The position numbers and the translations under genes were made by a program. The notes beneath the pieces are model-generated. The model saw nothing but the letters and a program-made list of their open reading frames with translations, was not told the DNA's origin and made no database searches. A stretch of DNA of 64,000 nucleotides from Pelobium manganitolerans (GTDB taxonomy: Bacteria > Bacteroidota > Bacteroidia > Sphingobacteriales > Sphingobacteriaceae): assembly GCF_003609575.1 (NCBI RefSeq), contig NZ_MBTA01000025.1:268374-332373 (forward strand), given 5' to 3'. Positions 34,118 to 43,275 of this stretch are shown here, in pieces. How positions within the stretch are numbered: position 1 is the stretch's first letter; every line of letters begins with the position of its first letter.

Positions 34118-34533
34118 CAAAAAAACACTATACCACCTTTTCTACCACGCACAAAGTACGGCCAGATGATATAGACATGTTTAACCACGTACATAACAGC
34201 ATTTATTTAGATTATGTACTGGCCGCCCGTTATGAGCAGATGGAAAAATTCTACGGCATGTCTATGGAAAAATTTTTAGAAATGGGCTTCGGCTGGGTAG
34301 TAAAAGCCGTAAATATCGAGTATAAACGTCCCCTTGGTCTGGGCGATTATTTTTCGGTAGAAACGCGAATTATTGAGGTTGATAAAAAAAGTTGTCGGGT
34401 AGGTTTTGAGATTACGCGCCTAAAAAACAAAAAAACAAGTACCATCGGTTGGTTTGATTTTGTGATGATAGATTTAAAAACCGGCAAAGCTGCCACCATT
34501 AGCGACGAGATGATTAGCCTGTACAGCATATAG
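34114..34533 (+). CDS. Hotdog-fold acyl-CoA thioesterase (YbgC/FadM-like)
   Basis: A 139-residue protein with the 4-hydroxybenzoyl-CoA thioesterase pattern: D-D-I-D-M-F-N-H-V-H-N-S-I-Y-L-D-Y near residues 17-33, including the conserved Asp and a helix reading A-R-Y-E-Q-M. It hydrolyses acyl-CoA thioesters; chain preference is unknown. It is translationally coupled to the methyltransferase. Confidence 0.85.
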   Translation: MTKKHYTTFSTTHKVRPDDIDMFNHVHNSIYLDYVLAARYEQMEKFYGMSMEKFLEMGFGWVVKAVNIEYKRPLGLGDYFSVETRIIEVDKKSCRVGFEITRLKNKKTSTIGWFDFVMIDLKTGKAATISDEMISLYSI

Positions 34534-34617
34534 GGCGCAATTTTGGCCAAACAGGAAGAATCCCGCCTTGCAAAAGCCGTCGATAAAAACGCGTAAAGCC
34601 ATTGCCTCAAATTTTAC

Positions 34618-34625
34618 TATTTTTG
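34618..34625 (+). promoter_or_regulatory. Putative tgt promoter -7 box
   Basis: TATTTTTG lies 19 nt before the tgt ATG. No TTG is found at the usual distance, so the call is tentative. Confidence 0.4.
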
Positions 34626-34644
34626 CACGCTGAAAGCAAGAAGC

Positions 34645-35775
34645 ATGAAGTTTAAACTAGCGGTTCAAGATAAAAACTGTAAAGCGCGCGCAGGCGAAAT
34701 CACCACGGATCACGGCACTATAAAAACGCCAATTTTTATGCCTGTGGGAACTGCCGGAACCGTGAAGGCGGTTCATCAGCGCGAACTTGCGGAAGACATT
34801 AATGCACAAATTATTTTAGGGAACACCTATCATTTATACCTACGCCCCGGTTTAGAAACCCTAAAACTTGCTGGCGGCTTGCACAAATTTAATGGCTGGG
34901 ATAAGCCAATTTTAACAGATAGCGGTGGCTATCAGGTTTATTCGCTTACCGAAGTACGTAAAATAAAAGAAGAAGGTGTTACTTTCCGCTCGCATATTGA
35001 TGGCTCTAAACATTTGTTTACGCCAGAAAATGTGATGGATACGCAAAGAATTATCGGTGCAGATATCATCATGGCTTTTGATGAATGCACGCCCTACCCT
35101 TGCAATTACCATTACGCGCGCCGTTCAATAGACATGACGCATCGTTGGCTAAAACGTTGCATTAACCGTTTTGACAGCACCGCTCCGCTTTACGGCTACT
35201 CGCAAACCCTATTCCCTATTGTGCAAGGTTCTGTTTATAAAGATTTGAGGATTAAATCGGCCGAGTTTATTGCCGAGCAAAACCGCGAAGGCAATGCCAT
35301 TGGCGGACTTTCTGTAGGCGAACCGGCAGAAGAAATGTACGCCATGACAGAGGTGGTGTGCAACGTATTGCCAACAGACAAACCGCGTTATTTGATGGGC
35401 GTGGGCACGCCGATTAACATTTTGGAAAACATTGCTTTAGGTATAGATATGTTTGATTGTGTAATGCCTACGCGCAATGCCCGAAACGGCATGTTGTTTA
35501 CGCGCAAAGGCATCATCAACATTAAAAACGAGAAATGGAAAAATGATTTTTCACCTATTGATGCGGACAGCGATCTGTTTTATGATTTAAATTATTCTAA
35601 AGCTTATCTGCGCCATCTAATCCATTCCAAAGAAATATTAGGCGCCCAAATTGCTACCTTGCACAACTTGCATTTTTATCTTTGGCTGGTTGCAGAAGCG
35701 CGTGAGAAAATAATTTCTGGTGATTTTTACGACTGGAAGAACCAAATGGTGAAAGTTTTAGGACAAAAACTTTAA
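34645..35775 (+). CDS. tgt: tRNA-guanine transglycosylase
   Basis: This 376-residue enzyme exchanges guanine 34 for preQ1 in GUN-anticodon tRNAs on the path to queuosine. It has the catalytic base in T-D-S-G-G (about 91-95), the substrate pocket M-A-F-D-E-C (143-148), G-G-L-S-V-G-E (220-226) and the nucleophile Asp271 in F-D-C-V-M-P-T-R-N-A-R. His340 of the zinc site remains in L-H-N-L. The C-x-C-x2-C loop normally found shortly after P-L-D is replaced (P-I-D-A-D-S-D-L-F-Y-D-L-N-Y-S), so the canonical zinc site is absent. It overlaps the next gene by 1 nt (TAATG). Confidence 0.95.
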   Translation: MKFKLAVQDKNCKARAGEITTDHGTIKTPIFMPVGTAGTVKAVHQRELAEDINAQIILGNTYHLYLRPGLETLKLAGGLHKFNGWDKPILTDSGGYQVYSLTEVRKIKEEGVTFRSHIDGSKHLFTPENVMDTQRIIGADIIMAFDECTPYPCNYHYARRSIDMTHRWLKRCINRFDSTAPLYGYSQTLFPIVQGSVYKDLRIKSAEFIAEQNREGNAIGGLSVGEPAEEMYAMTEVVCNVLPTDKPRYLMGVGTPINILENIALGIDMFDCVMPTRNARNGMLFTRKGIINIKNEKWKNDFSPIDADSDLFYDLNYSKAYLRHLIHSKEILGAQIATLHNLHFYLWLVAEAREKIISGDFYDWKNQMVKVLGQKL

Positions 35776-36872
35776 TGGACTTTTTAAACCGCTACATCAA
35801 GATTATTGATTGGTATATCATCAAGAAATACCTAGGCACTTTTGTGTTTACTTTGGGAATTTTCACGGTGATTTCCGTAGTGTTTGACATTTCGGAAAAG
35901 CTTGATGATTTTTTAAAAAGTACCGCAACTACCAAAGAGATTATTCTAGAGTATTACGGCGGTTTCATTCCTTTTTATCTCAACTTTTTATCGCCGCTCA
36001 TCAATTTTATCGCGGTAATCTTTTTCACCGCAAAAATGGCAGATCAAACAGAAATTGTCCCCATCCTTTGCGGAAAAGCGAGTTTCAACCGTTTTCTGCG
36101 CCCGTATTTTATCGCGTCAACGCTGATTTTTATTATTTCGATGATTTTTAATCAGCTCATTATCCCAGAAACAAACCGCTTAATGACCAACTTTGAGAAT
36201 ACTTACCTTAAGGACAGCAAAAATACCAGCCGGAGCAATGTGCACCTGCAACTGGACCACGGCACGTTTGTTTTTATGGAGTCTTTTGACAATAACACCA
36301 ACAATGGTTATCGCTTTACGCTCGAGAAATTTAATAAAGATACTTTAGAATCCAAGTTAATGGCAGACCGTATCGCTTGGGACTCTGTTGCCAGAAAATG
36401 GAAGATTTACAACTTTACCATCCGCCACGTAAACGGTTTAAAAGAACGTATGGAAGCCGGTATTGAAAAAGACACCACATTGGATATGAAACCTGTGGAC
36501 TTTGATATCCGTGACAATATTTACTCGGCAATGAACTATAAAGAACTGAACGAGAAGATTGAAAAGGAAAAAATCCGCGGTTCGGGAATTATGGTGAACC
36601 TGGAACTGGAAAAATACAAGCGCTGGGTATATCCTTTTTCCACCTATGTGCTTACGCTCATTGGCGTAGCCTTGTCGTCCAGGAAAGTGCGCGGTGGCGT
36701 GGGCTTGCCTTTAGGTGTAGGCATAGCCATGAGTTTCCTTTATATTTTGTTGATCCAGTTTTCCAACGTTTTCGCTTTAAAAGGCGGTTTGCCGCCTATA
36801 ATTGCTGTTATTATACCTAATCTTATTTTCGGAACGATAGGCGTTGTGCTGGCTATTAAAGCGCCAAAATAG
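35775..36872 (+). CDS. LptF/LptG-family lipopolysaccharide export permease
   Basis: A 365-residue YjgP/YjgQ protein with two N-terminal helices (about 20-45 and 60-85), a third near 110-130, a periplasmic beta-jellyroll (about 135-270) and three C-terminal helices (from about 275). The opening D-W-Y-I-I-K-K-Y-L-G-T-F is typical. It would form the LPS extraction complex with LptB and a partner permease. Whether it is F or G is uncertain; Bacteroidota often encode them apart. Coupled to tgt. Confidence 0.9.
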   Translation: MDFLNRYIKIIDWYIIKKYLGTFVFTLGIFTVISVVFDISEKLDDFLKSTATTKEIILEYYGGFIPFYLNFLSPLINFIAVIFFTAKMADQTEIVPILCGKASFNRFLRPYFIASTLIFIISMIFNQLIIPETNRLMTNFENTYLKDSKNTSRSNVHLQLDHGTFVFMESFDNNTNNGYRFTLEKFNKDTLESKLMADRIAWDSVARKWKIYNFTIRHVNGLKERMEAGIEKDTTLDMKPVDFDIRDNIYSAMNYKELNEKIEKEKIRGSGIMVNLELEKYKRWVYPFSTYVLTLIGVALSSRKVRGGVGLPLGVGIAMSFLYILLIQFSNVFALKGGLPPIIAVIIPNLIFGTIGVVLAIKAPK

Positions 36873-36874
36873 CA

Positions 36875-37780
36875 ATGAAATCCAAACTGAAAAGCAACCT
36901 GTTTATATTGCATCTTACGGTGCTGGTTTGGGGATTTACCGGCGTGTTAGGTGCGCTAATTAGCGTGGGCGAGGCGCACTTGGTATGGTACCGGGTGTTA
37001 ATTGCCGCACTCTCTTTGTATTTGTACTTTCGATGGAAAAAAACATCTATCAGGGTAAGCAAACAAACCTTTTACCGCTTATTTTTCACCGGAGCAATTG
37101 TTGGCCTACACTGGATTTTGTTTTTTGGCGCCATTAAAGCGTCGACCATTTCGGTAGCCATGGTATGTTTATCCTCACTTACCTTGTTTACAGCCATTTT
37201 GGAGCCTTTACTTAACAGCAATCGCGTTTCGAAGATGGAATTAGTGGCCGGATTGTTTATCATTTTTGGGATATATGTGATTTTTAAGTTTGAGACCGGC
37301 TACACAAAAGGTATCATTATGGGGCTTTCTAGCGCACTTTGCGGTAGCTTATTCTCTATTATAAATGGTAAACAAGCTAAAAATCGCTCGGCAACCATCA
37401 TCAGTTTTTATGAATTGATAGGCGCTTTTGTATGGGTGAGCGTATATTTGTTGGTTACAAAAGGTTTTGATGCGCGTATGATTTTGGGTATGTCCGATAT
37501 TATTTATCTCCTGATTTTAGGCACCATTTGCACCTCTGTGGCATACGTTGCAGGCGTATCCGTGATGAAAGAATTGAGCGCTTTTAAAGTTGCTTTAATT
37601 ACAAATCTGGAACCCATTTATGCTATTATTTTAGCGCTGATCATCTTCGGTAAAGACGAAAAAATGACCTCGGGTTTTTACCTCGGCGCCACAATTATCT
37701 TATCTACCATCTTTCTTTTCCCGGTAGTTAAGACGCGGGTTGAGCATAAAAAACTGAAGAAAAGAACACCTTTTATCTGA
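36875..37780 (+). CDS. EamA-family (DMT superfamily) transporter
   Basis: A 301-residue protein with ten predicted helices arranged as two EamA repeats (about 8-138 and 152-288). The first reads L-V-W-G-F-T-G-V-L-G, a common DMT opening, and the second begins G-I-I-M-G-L-S-S-A-L-C. The substrate is unknown; metabolite export is typical. It starts 2 nt after the LptF/LptG gene and is the last gene before the gene-poor tract. Confidence 0.88.
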   Translation: MKSKLKSNLFILHLTVLVWGFTGVLGALISVGEAHLVWYRVLIAALSLYLYFRWKKTSIRVSKQTFYRLFFTGAIVGLHWILFFGAIKASTISVAMVCLSSLTLFTAILEPLLNSNRVSKMELVAGLFIIFGIYVIFKFETGYTKGIIMGLSSALCGSLFSIINGKQAKNRSATIISFYELIGAFVWVSVYLLVTKGFDARMILGMSDIIYLLILGTICTSVAYVAGVSVMKELSAFKVALITNLEPIYAIILALIIFGKDEKMTSGFYLGATIILSTIFLFPVVKTRVEHKKLKKRTPFI

Positions 37781-39234
37781 AGGGAAAACAGCAAAAAAAG
37801 GCAGGGAAAACCTGTTAAATTCCTTGACCTAAATTTTCTTTTATTTAGCAATAATACAGCGGTAACCACTGACTGTTTGTCTAAAAAAAACGGCTGTTAT
37901 GCGCATCAGAATTTCCTGTTAAAACAGCGCAAAAACACACACACAAAAGCGCGGTAAGTCTGCAAAAAACAGCTGTAAATGGCTTAGATATCTGCTACCA
38001 GAAATGACAAAAACAGGGTGTGAAATACGCCCCGTTTTGAACCTCAAAAACCGCTTATTACATTAAAAAACCTGGATAAAGATTTATGGCTTACTAAGCT
38101 AAAAAAGACATAGAAAAGGAGTCGGATTTACGGCTCAAAAACGGCAAAGAACCCACTGGCAAAACCTATAAAAAAGCTTTCAGAATCGCCCATAAATGAA
38201 CCTGAAATTCACCGTCTTTTTGTCTTAAATACAAAGTTTAGCTACACACAAGAACTGGAAAATACTGAAGATTTTGCCGTGCAAACTACTTCATGACCTT
38301 GCCTTCAAAACACAGAACTACGTTAATAGTTAACAAAAACCATCGTAAAACACCTCTTACAAAAGCACATAAAAGCAGGAAAACAATAAATCCAAACCGC
38401 AAAAAACATGACCGTGATGCAAAAAAATCATGCATTTATCACCAACAAAAACGCGTTAAAAATCTATCAACTAAACAATATGCCTCTTAAAAATAGGCGC
38501 CAAAACTTGGTAATGCCTCCAAATCAGCTATCAAAAATCAACAAAAACTACCGCCCGAAACCGTAAGAAAGCAGTGGGTTCTACCAATATTTGCCACAAA
38601 AAAAAGATAACATTTTTAGACTTTTTTGCCTTTGAAGGGTTAGAATTTACACCTCAAAAACAAGAAAAAACCTCAGCATTTCTACCAAATTTCTCGTCTA
38701 AAAAAAGAGCAACAACAAAAAATATCAAGCAGAAAAAACCAATTTATAAATAACAGAATAATACACTTAGCCCTCTAATTTTTTACTGAGAAAAGAAGCT
38801 GTAGATCCGCCAAACGACGTAAAATGGAAAGGTACAAGCAACACCAAAATAGGCAGAAATGCATTGGCAGAACCACTTATTTTAGTCAAAAGTTTCGGGC
38901 GGGCGACTAATCTAAATTTGCAACGTTTAAAAAATTCTGTAAAGAAAATTCCAATATAGAAGAAAATTTAGCGAGGAATATGGCAGTGCTTCGTGTATAA
39001 AATTCTTAAAAAATTTAGTTACATTCACCAGCGAAAATATATAAAAAAACACAGACTTAAAAACACCATTTACAGATTAAACAACCATTAATAAATAAAA
39101 AAGGTTAATATAATTTTTACTATTATTAAACTGAAAATCAGAACTTAAAATAAAAAAATTTAAATTAAAACTTTACATAATAATATAATAAATCACCTAT
39201 TGAAAACTAATAATTTTAGTAAATCACTAATTAA
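37781..39234. other. Gene-free tract of 1.45 kb with strong strand bias
   Basis: No reading frame here has a recognisable product. The longest (38293-38490, 65 codons) is low-complexity and lysine/histidine/threonine-rich. The + strand is dominated by A and C: the 60 bases at 38341-38400 hold 30 A, 16 C, 6 G and 8 T, and those at 38401-38460 hold 30 A, 12 C, 7 G and 11 T. Runs ending AAAAAC recur throughout. A short CAGG/CCTG stem lies at 37802-37814 and a strong hairpin at 38010-38038. From about 39000 the composition changes to nearly pure A and T up to the next gene. This could be a long non-coding RNA, a decayed locus or a DNA-organising site. Confidence 0.6.
38010..38038. other. Stable hairpin inside the gene-free tract
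   Basis: AAAAC-A-GGG-T-GT pairs with AC-G-CCC-C-GTTTT around a five-base loop: twelve positions with one A-C mismatch and one T-G wobble. It ends GTTTTGA, too short for a clear terminator. Confidence 0.55.
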
Positions 39235-42069
39235 ATGCCATATATTAATATTAAAACAATAATATTCAGTATTATATCTATAATTATTTTAAGCTTTTGT
39301 TCACAAAGGTGTTTTTCGCAACTTATTGATGGCGGACAAAACCCACCTAGTGTAAAATTTAGGCAAATTAATACGGAGCGTTTCCAAATCATCTATCCTA
39401 CCCCACTGGAGTTTGATGCTCAAAAAGTGGCAAATACACTCGAAGCAGTGGTGGCCGATGTTAGCAAAACCTTAGGGCGCCAACCCAAACCAATTTCCAT
39501 CATTTTACAGAACCAAGGTGTGCAGTCAAACGGCTTCGTAACTATGGCTCCCCGACATTCAGAATTTTACACTATGCCCGGTCAAGAATTTGACGCACAA
39601 GATTGGCTCAACTCACTAGCTGTACACGAACTTAGGCATGTGGTTCAGTTTGACAATTTAGCTCCAAACTTGGGAGCTCCACTTTTTGAAGAATTGAAGC
39701 TGGCACTGTTCGGCATCAACTTACCAGCTTGGTTTTTTGAAGGTGACGCGGTAGGGATAGAAACTGCATTAAGTAAGGCGGGCAGAGGAAGATTACCGGC
39801 ATTTGAACAAACTTTAAGAACAAATATACTCTCACAAAATAAGTTTAGCTATTCTAAAAATTATTTTGGATCTTATAAAAATTTTGTATCCGGGTATTAT
39901 CCTATGGGATATTTTATGACTACAAAAATCAGGAAAGATAATGGCCCAAAAATTTTATCCAATATCCTAACTCGAATTAAAGACCTACCCTTTCGTCCTT
40001 ACAACTTTAGTTCGTCGCTTAAAAAATTCACCGGAATTGGAACCCGCCAACTTTACCTCCAAACCATGGCCGAGATGGAGAAGTTGTGGAGCGCGCAAGA
40101 AGAAAAAATCAAACTTGAACAATACCCGGTATTAAATCCGACCAACATCAAAAACCCGAGTAATTATTTACTTCCTCAAATTGACGAAAAAGGACGTTTG
40201 CTTTGCCTAAAAAATTCTTTCACGGCAAGTCCGTCAATCATCACTATTGGCCCGCAAAAAAAGGAAGAAGTTTTAGTAAAAATTGGCCCGCAAACAGAGG
40301 CCAATTTTAGCCTTGCCAAAGACCTAATTTGTTGGGACGAAATCAGGATCGACAGCCGCTACCAGCAACGTACATTTAGTGTAATATGCACCTACAATTT
40401 AACAACAAAAAAATACCGTCAGCTTACGCACAAAACACGGCTGTTTTCCCCGTCATTTTCTGCCGACGGAAAAAAAATAATTGCTGTAAAAGTTAGCCAA
40501 TCCAATCATTTCAATTTAGTGGAGTTAGATGCCGAAAGTGGCAACTTGCTAAAGGAATTTCCGAATCCAGAAAACTACACTTTGCAAACCCCTGCCTACA
40601 ATAACGACGCAACAAAAATTATAGTCACCGCTGTATGTGAAAAGGGAAAAAGCTTGCTGCTTTATGAGGGAGATAACGCTCGGCTATTGCTTCCTTTTAC
40701 AACACAGCTTATTGCCCGACCGATTTTCTGGAACAAGCAAATTATTTTTAAAGCGCATTACAACGGTATCGAAAATATTTATCTGTTGACCGAACGCGGA
40801 GAAATGCGCCAACTTAGTCACAGCAGGTTTGGAGCCAACTACCCTTATGTAAACCGCGGACAATTATACTTCAGCGATTATTCCGCAAATGGCTACAACA
40901 TCGCCTCGCTTGATTTAAGACGCCACAACGACGCGCATGCTTCCCGCGAAGAAAACACCTTCGTGGAATATTATTCATCGCTTATATCGCAGGAAAATGC
41001 GTCAAATATTTTGGAAAGTGTGGATTCTGTCCGATACCCCTCAAAACCCTATCCCGATTTCTCGCATGTGTTCTACTTTCACAGCCTAAGACCGTCTGTT
41101 ACAGAAAACCAATATAATAACGATTACAATTTAGGTTTCGACCTCATTTCCAACAACAAACTCAACACTGCAGCCGCATCTTTAGGCTATCAATACAACA
41201 GCGCACTGCACAGCGGCTCCTATAGCGCCAACTTCAGCTATCAAAAATACTATCCAAAATTATCGCTTAGCTACCGCAACCGCCCACGGCTGGCATACAC
41301 TAAAATCAAAAACCAAACGGATAGCATTATTGTGCCGTTTACCTGGCGCGAGCATTACAGCAGCTTAGATGTTAGCATCCCCTACGCTAAAAATTGGCTT
41401 AACAAAAGCCTTTATGGCAGCTTCACCGTATCCACTTCCTATACCCAGCGCTACAACCAAAACATGCAGGTTTCGGGCTTTCTACTGCAAAATGTTTTTC
41501 CGCTGAAGTACCGTTTTGCAATTGGCATTAACAGCCAGCGCAGTGCCAGAGATTTAGCGCCTCGCTGGGGGCAAAACTTGGAATTTAACTATGAACACGC
41601 TCCTTTTGATAAAAAATTAGTTGGATCCAACTTTTTTGTCAAATCTGCTTTTTATTTTCCGGGTTTAGCGCCCAACCATAGCTTTAGCGCCAGTTTAAAT
41701 TTCCAAACTAACAGTGGCGTGTACCTGTACCATGCGGATATTCCGCGTGCAAACGGATGGGCAAACATGCCGGGCATCCTAAAATTGAAGAACACGCTTT
41801 TGTTGAGCTATCGCTTTCCCGTTGCTTATCCCGACTGGGAACTTGGCCCAATTGCCTACGTAAAGCGCATTAAAGGCGGTGTTTTTAGTGACTTTGAAAA
41901 CATCAATGCCGGCAACGGTTTACGCGGTTACGGATTAGATTTAAGTGCCGATATGAATTTATTGAGATATTACCTTCCTATTTTCGAGTTTGGCGGAAAA
42001 ATTATCATTCCGGCTGAAAGCGCCACAAAAAAACCGATATTCGAGCTTGGGATTAATTTTAATTACTGA
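39235..42069 (+). CDS. Large exported protein: gluzincin-like HExxH domain, TolB-like propeller, outer-membrane barrel
   Basis: A 944-residue protein with a signal peptide (about 5-29). Residues about 40-230 resemble the peptidase MA (gluzincin) domain: H131-E-L-R-H135 is a zinc-type HExxH motif, and W-F-F-E-G-D-A-V-G-I-E (166-176) supplies a third-ligand glutamate. Residues about 300-600 show repeated propeller blades (F-S-P-S-F-S-A-D-G-K-K-I-I-A-V), as in TolB. The C-terminal 300 residues alternate aromatic strands and end in L-G-I-N-F-N-Y, like an outer-membrane barrel. The first 60 bases are extremely AT-rich, unlike the rest. Protease activity is inferred only. Confidence 0.75.
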   Translation: MPYINIKTIIFSIISIIILSFCSQRCFSQLIDGGQNPPSVKFRQINTERFQIIYPTPLEFDAQKVANTLEAVVADVSKTLGRQPKPISIILQNQGVQSNGFVTMAPRHSEFYTMPGQEFDAQDWLNSLAVHELRHVVQFDNLAPNLGAPLFEELKLALFGINLPAWFFEGDAVGIETALSKAGRGRLPAFEQTLRTNILSQNKFSYSKNYFGSYKNFVSGYYPMGYFMTTKIRKDNGPKILSNILTRIKDLPFRPYNFSSSLKKFTGIGTRQLYLQTMAEMEKLWSAQEEKIKLEQYPVLNPTNIKNPSNYLLPQIDEKGRLLCLKNSFTASPSIITIGPQKKEEVLVKIGPQTEANFSLAKDLICWDEIRIDSRYQQRTFSVICTYNLTTKKYRQLTHKTRLFSPSFSADGKKIIAVKVSQSNHFNLVELDAESGNLLKEFPNPENYTLQTPAYNNDATKIIVTAVCEKGKSLLLYEGDNARLLLPFTTQLIARPIFWNKQIIFKAHYNGIENIYLLTERGEMRQLSHSRFGANYPYVNRGQLYFSDYSANGYNIASLDLRRHNDAHASREENTFVEYYSSLISQENASNILESVDSVRYPSKPYPDFSHVFYFHSLRPSVTENQYNNDYNLGFDLISNNKLNTAAASLGYQYNSALHSGSYSANFSYQKYYPKLSLSYRNRPRLAYTKIKNQTDSIIVPFTWREHYSSLDVSIPYAKNWLNKSLYGSFTVSTSYTQRYNQNMQVSGFLLQNVFPLKYRFAIGINSQRSARDLAPRWGQNLEFNYEHAPFDKKLVGSNFFVKSAFYFPGLAPNHSFSASLNFQTNSGVYLYHADIPRANGWANMPGILKLKNTLLLSYRFPVAYPDWELGPIAYVKRIKGGVFSDFENINAGNGLRGYGLDLSADMNLLRYYLPIFEFGGKIIIPAESATKKPIFELGINFNY

Positions 42070-42071
42070 AA

Positions 42072-42383
42072 ATGAGCTTTAAAACTATTCTTATTATCAT
42101 TTGTAGCGTTGCCCTTACCATTGTGTGTATGCAAAATATGGAACCCGCAAACATCCAAATACTTTGGATGGAGTTTACTGTGGCTAAACTATGGATGCTA
42201 CTGACTTGTGCTTTTTTCGGATTTGTGATTGGGATACTAGTGGCTCGGCCCAAAAAGAGAATTATACCACAGGAAAACAGCGCAGAAGTTCCTTTTGAAA
42301 TTAACCGCCCTGTGGGGGATGATGAACTTAGCAACAACAGCAAAAAACAACTGAGTGATGAAGACAGGGATTACTTGTATTAG
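42072..42383 (+). CDS. LapA-domain small membrane protein
   Basis: A 103-residue protein with two hydrophobic helices (about 4-22 and 38-60) separated by a short loop M-Q-N-M-E-P-A-N-I-Q-I-L-W, the pattern of the LapA (DUF1049) family. A charged cytoplasmic tail follows. It starts 2 nt after the large exported protein's stop and likely shares its transcript. Function is unknown; LapA proteins assist LPS assembly in Escherichia coli. Confidence 0.72.
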   Translation: MSFKTILIIICSVALTIVCMQNMEPANIQILWMEFTVAKLWMLLTCAFFGFVIGILVARPKKRIIPQENSAEVPFEINRPVGDDELSNNSKKQLSDEDRDYLY

Positions 42384-42408
42384 ATTTAGAAGTAAACTTT
42401 GGATATAA

Positions 42409-42442
42409 AAAAAGCCTCTCAATTTCTTGAAAGGCTTTTTCT
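42409..42442. terminator. Bidirectional terminator between lapA-like gene and tRNA-His
   Basis: AAAAAGCCT-c-TCAA pairs with TTGA-a-AGGCTTTTT around a TTTC loop, giving A- and T-tracts on the two sides. Confidence 0.85.
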
Positions 42443-42452
42443 TTTTTTGAAG

Positions 42453-42527
42453 GGCGGACGAAGGGACTCGAACCCTCGACTCCCGGCACCACAAACCAGT
42501 GCTCTAACCAACTGAGCTACGACCGCC
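42453..42527 (-). tRNA. tRNA-His (GTG anticodon)
   Basis: On the minus strand the 75-nt sequence folds into a cloverleaf. The acceptor starts with an encoded G-1 paired to discriminator C73, the feature unique to tRNA-His. T8 and A9 precede the D-arm GCTC; the anticodon loop TTGTGGT carries GTG, and the T-loop is TTCGAGT. There is one T-T mismatch in the acceptor stem. No CCA is encoded. Confidence 0.95.
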
Positions 42528-42674
42528 GTGCATTAGTGGAGCGCAAAAGTAATTTAAAATTTAGAAAATTCAAATTTTTAAACACTCTTCAGCCCTGCTT
42601 AATGCTATAATGCTGATTTATTGCAAAATAATTTTTTAAAATCGCTTGTTTTGCCATTTCCCTATCTTCGCACT

Positions 42675-43145
42675 ATGATCCAAATTTTTACCGATGGTGC
42701 CGCAAGTGGCAATCCAGGGCCGGGCGGTTACGGCGTTATCTTAAGAGCAGGCAACCATTATAAAGAAATTTCGGAAGGCTTTAGGCTCACCACAAACAAC
42801 CGTATGGAACTTTTAGCGGTTTGCATAGGCTTAGAGGCCATCAAAAAGCTTAACCAAGAAATCGTGATTTATTCTGACTCTAAGTACGTGATTGATTCGG
42901 TAGAAAAGAAATGGGTTTTTGCCTGGCTAAAAAAAGGCTTTGCGGGCAAAAAAAACAAAGACTTATGGATGCGTTTTTTACAGGTTTACAAATTGCACCA
43001 GGTAAAATTTGTATGGGTGAAGGGACATGCCGGACATCCGGAAAACGAAAGATGCGATGAGCTTGCCGTCATCGCATCTAAATCTAAAGATCAAAAAATT
43101 GACACTGTTTTTGAAGTTGAAAATCAAAAACAGAAGTTGCTTTAG
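42675..43145 (+). CDS. rnhA: Ribonuclease HI
   Basis: The start is set at 42675, where the protein begins M-I-Q-I-F-T-D-G-A-A-S-G-N-P-G, giving 156 residues; the frame opening at 42621 adds 18 non-family residues. The four acidic catalytic residues are visible: Asp in F-T-D-G, Glu in N-R-M-E-L, Asp in Y-S-D-S-K-Y and Asp in E-R-C-D-E-L. It degrades RNA in RNA-DNA hybrids. A palindromic repeat follows its stop. Confidence 0.95.
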   Translation: MIQIFTDGAASGNPGPGGYGVILRAGNHYKEISEGFRLTTNNRMELLAVCIGLEAIKKLNQEIVIYSDSKYVIDSVEKKWVFAWLKKGFAGKKNKDLWMRFLQVYKLHQVKFVWVKGHAGHPENERCDELAVIASKSKDQKIDTVFEVENQKQKLL

Positions 43146-43146
43146 G

Positions 43147-43182
43147 AGCCTCACCCTAACCCTCTCCAAAGGAGAGGGAACT
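43147..43182. repeat. REP-like palindrome after rnhA
   Basis: GAGCCTCACCC is followed by CCCTCTCC-AAA-GGAGAGGG, the same head and stem as in the 19367-19573 element. It sits between two convergent genes, rnhA and fbp. Confidence 0.75.
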
Positions 43183-43275
43183 TAATTCTTTACTTGGTTT
43201 AAGCTTAAGGAACATGCAATTTATACGGATCGGATAATAAAACGACCGAACTTCTTCCCCAATAAACCATCTATA

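Noticed and set aside
38293..38490. 65-codon frame in the gene-free tract
   Set aside because: Composition is driven by A/C-rich DNA and shows no fold or family pattern.
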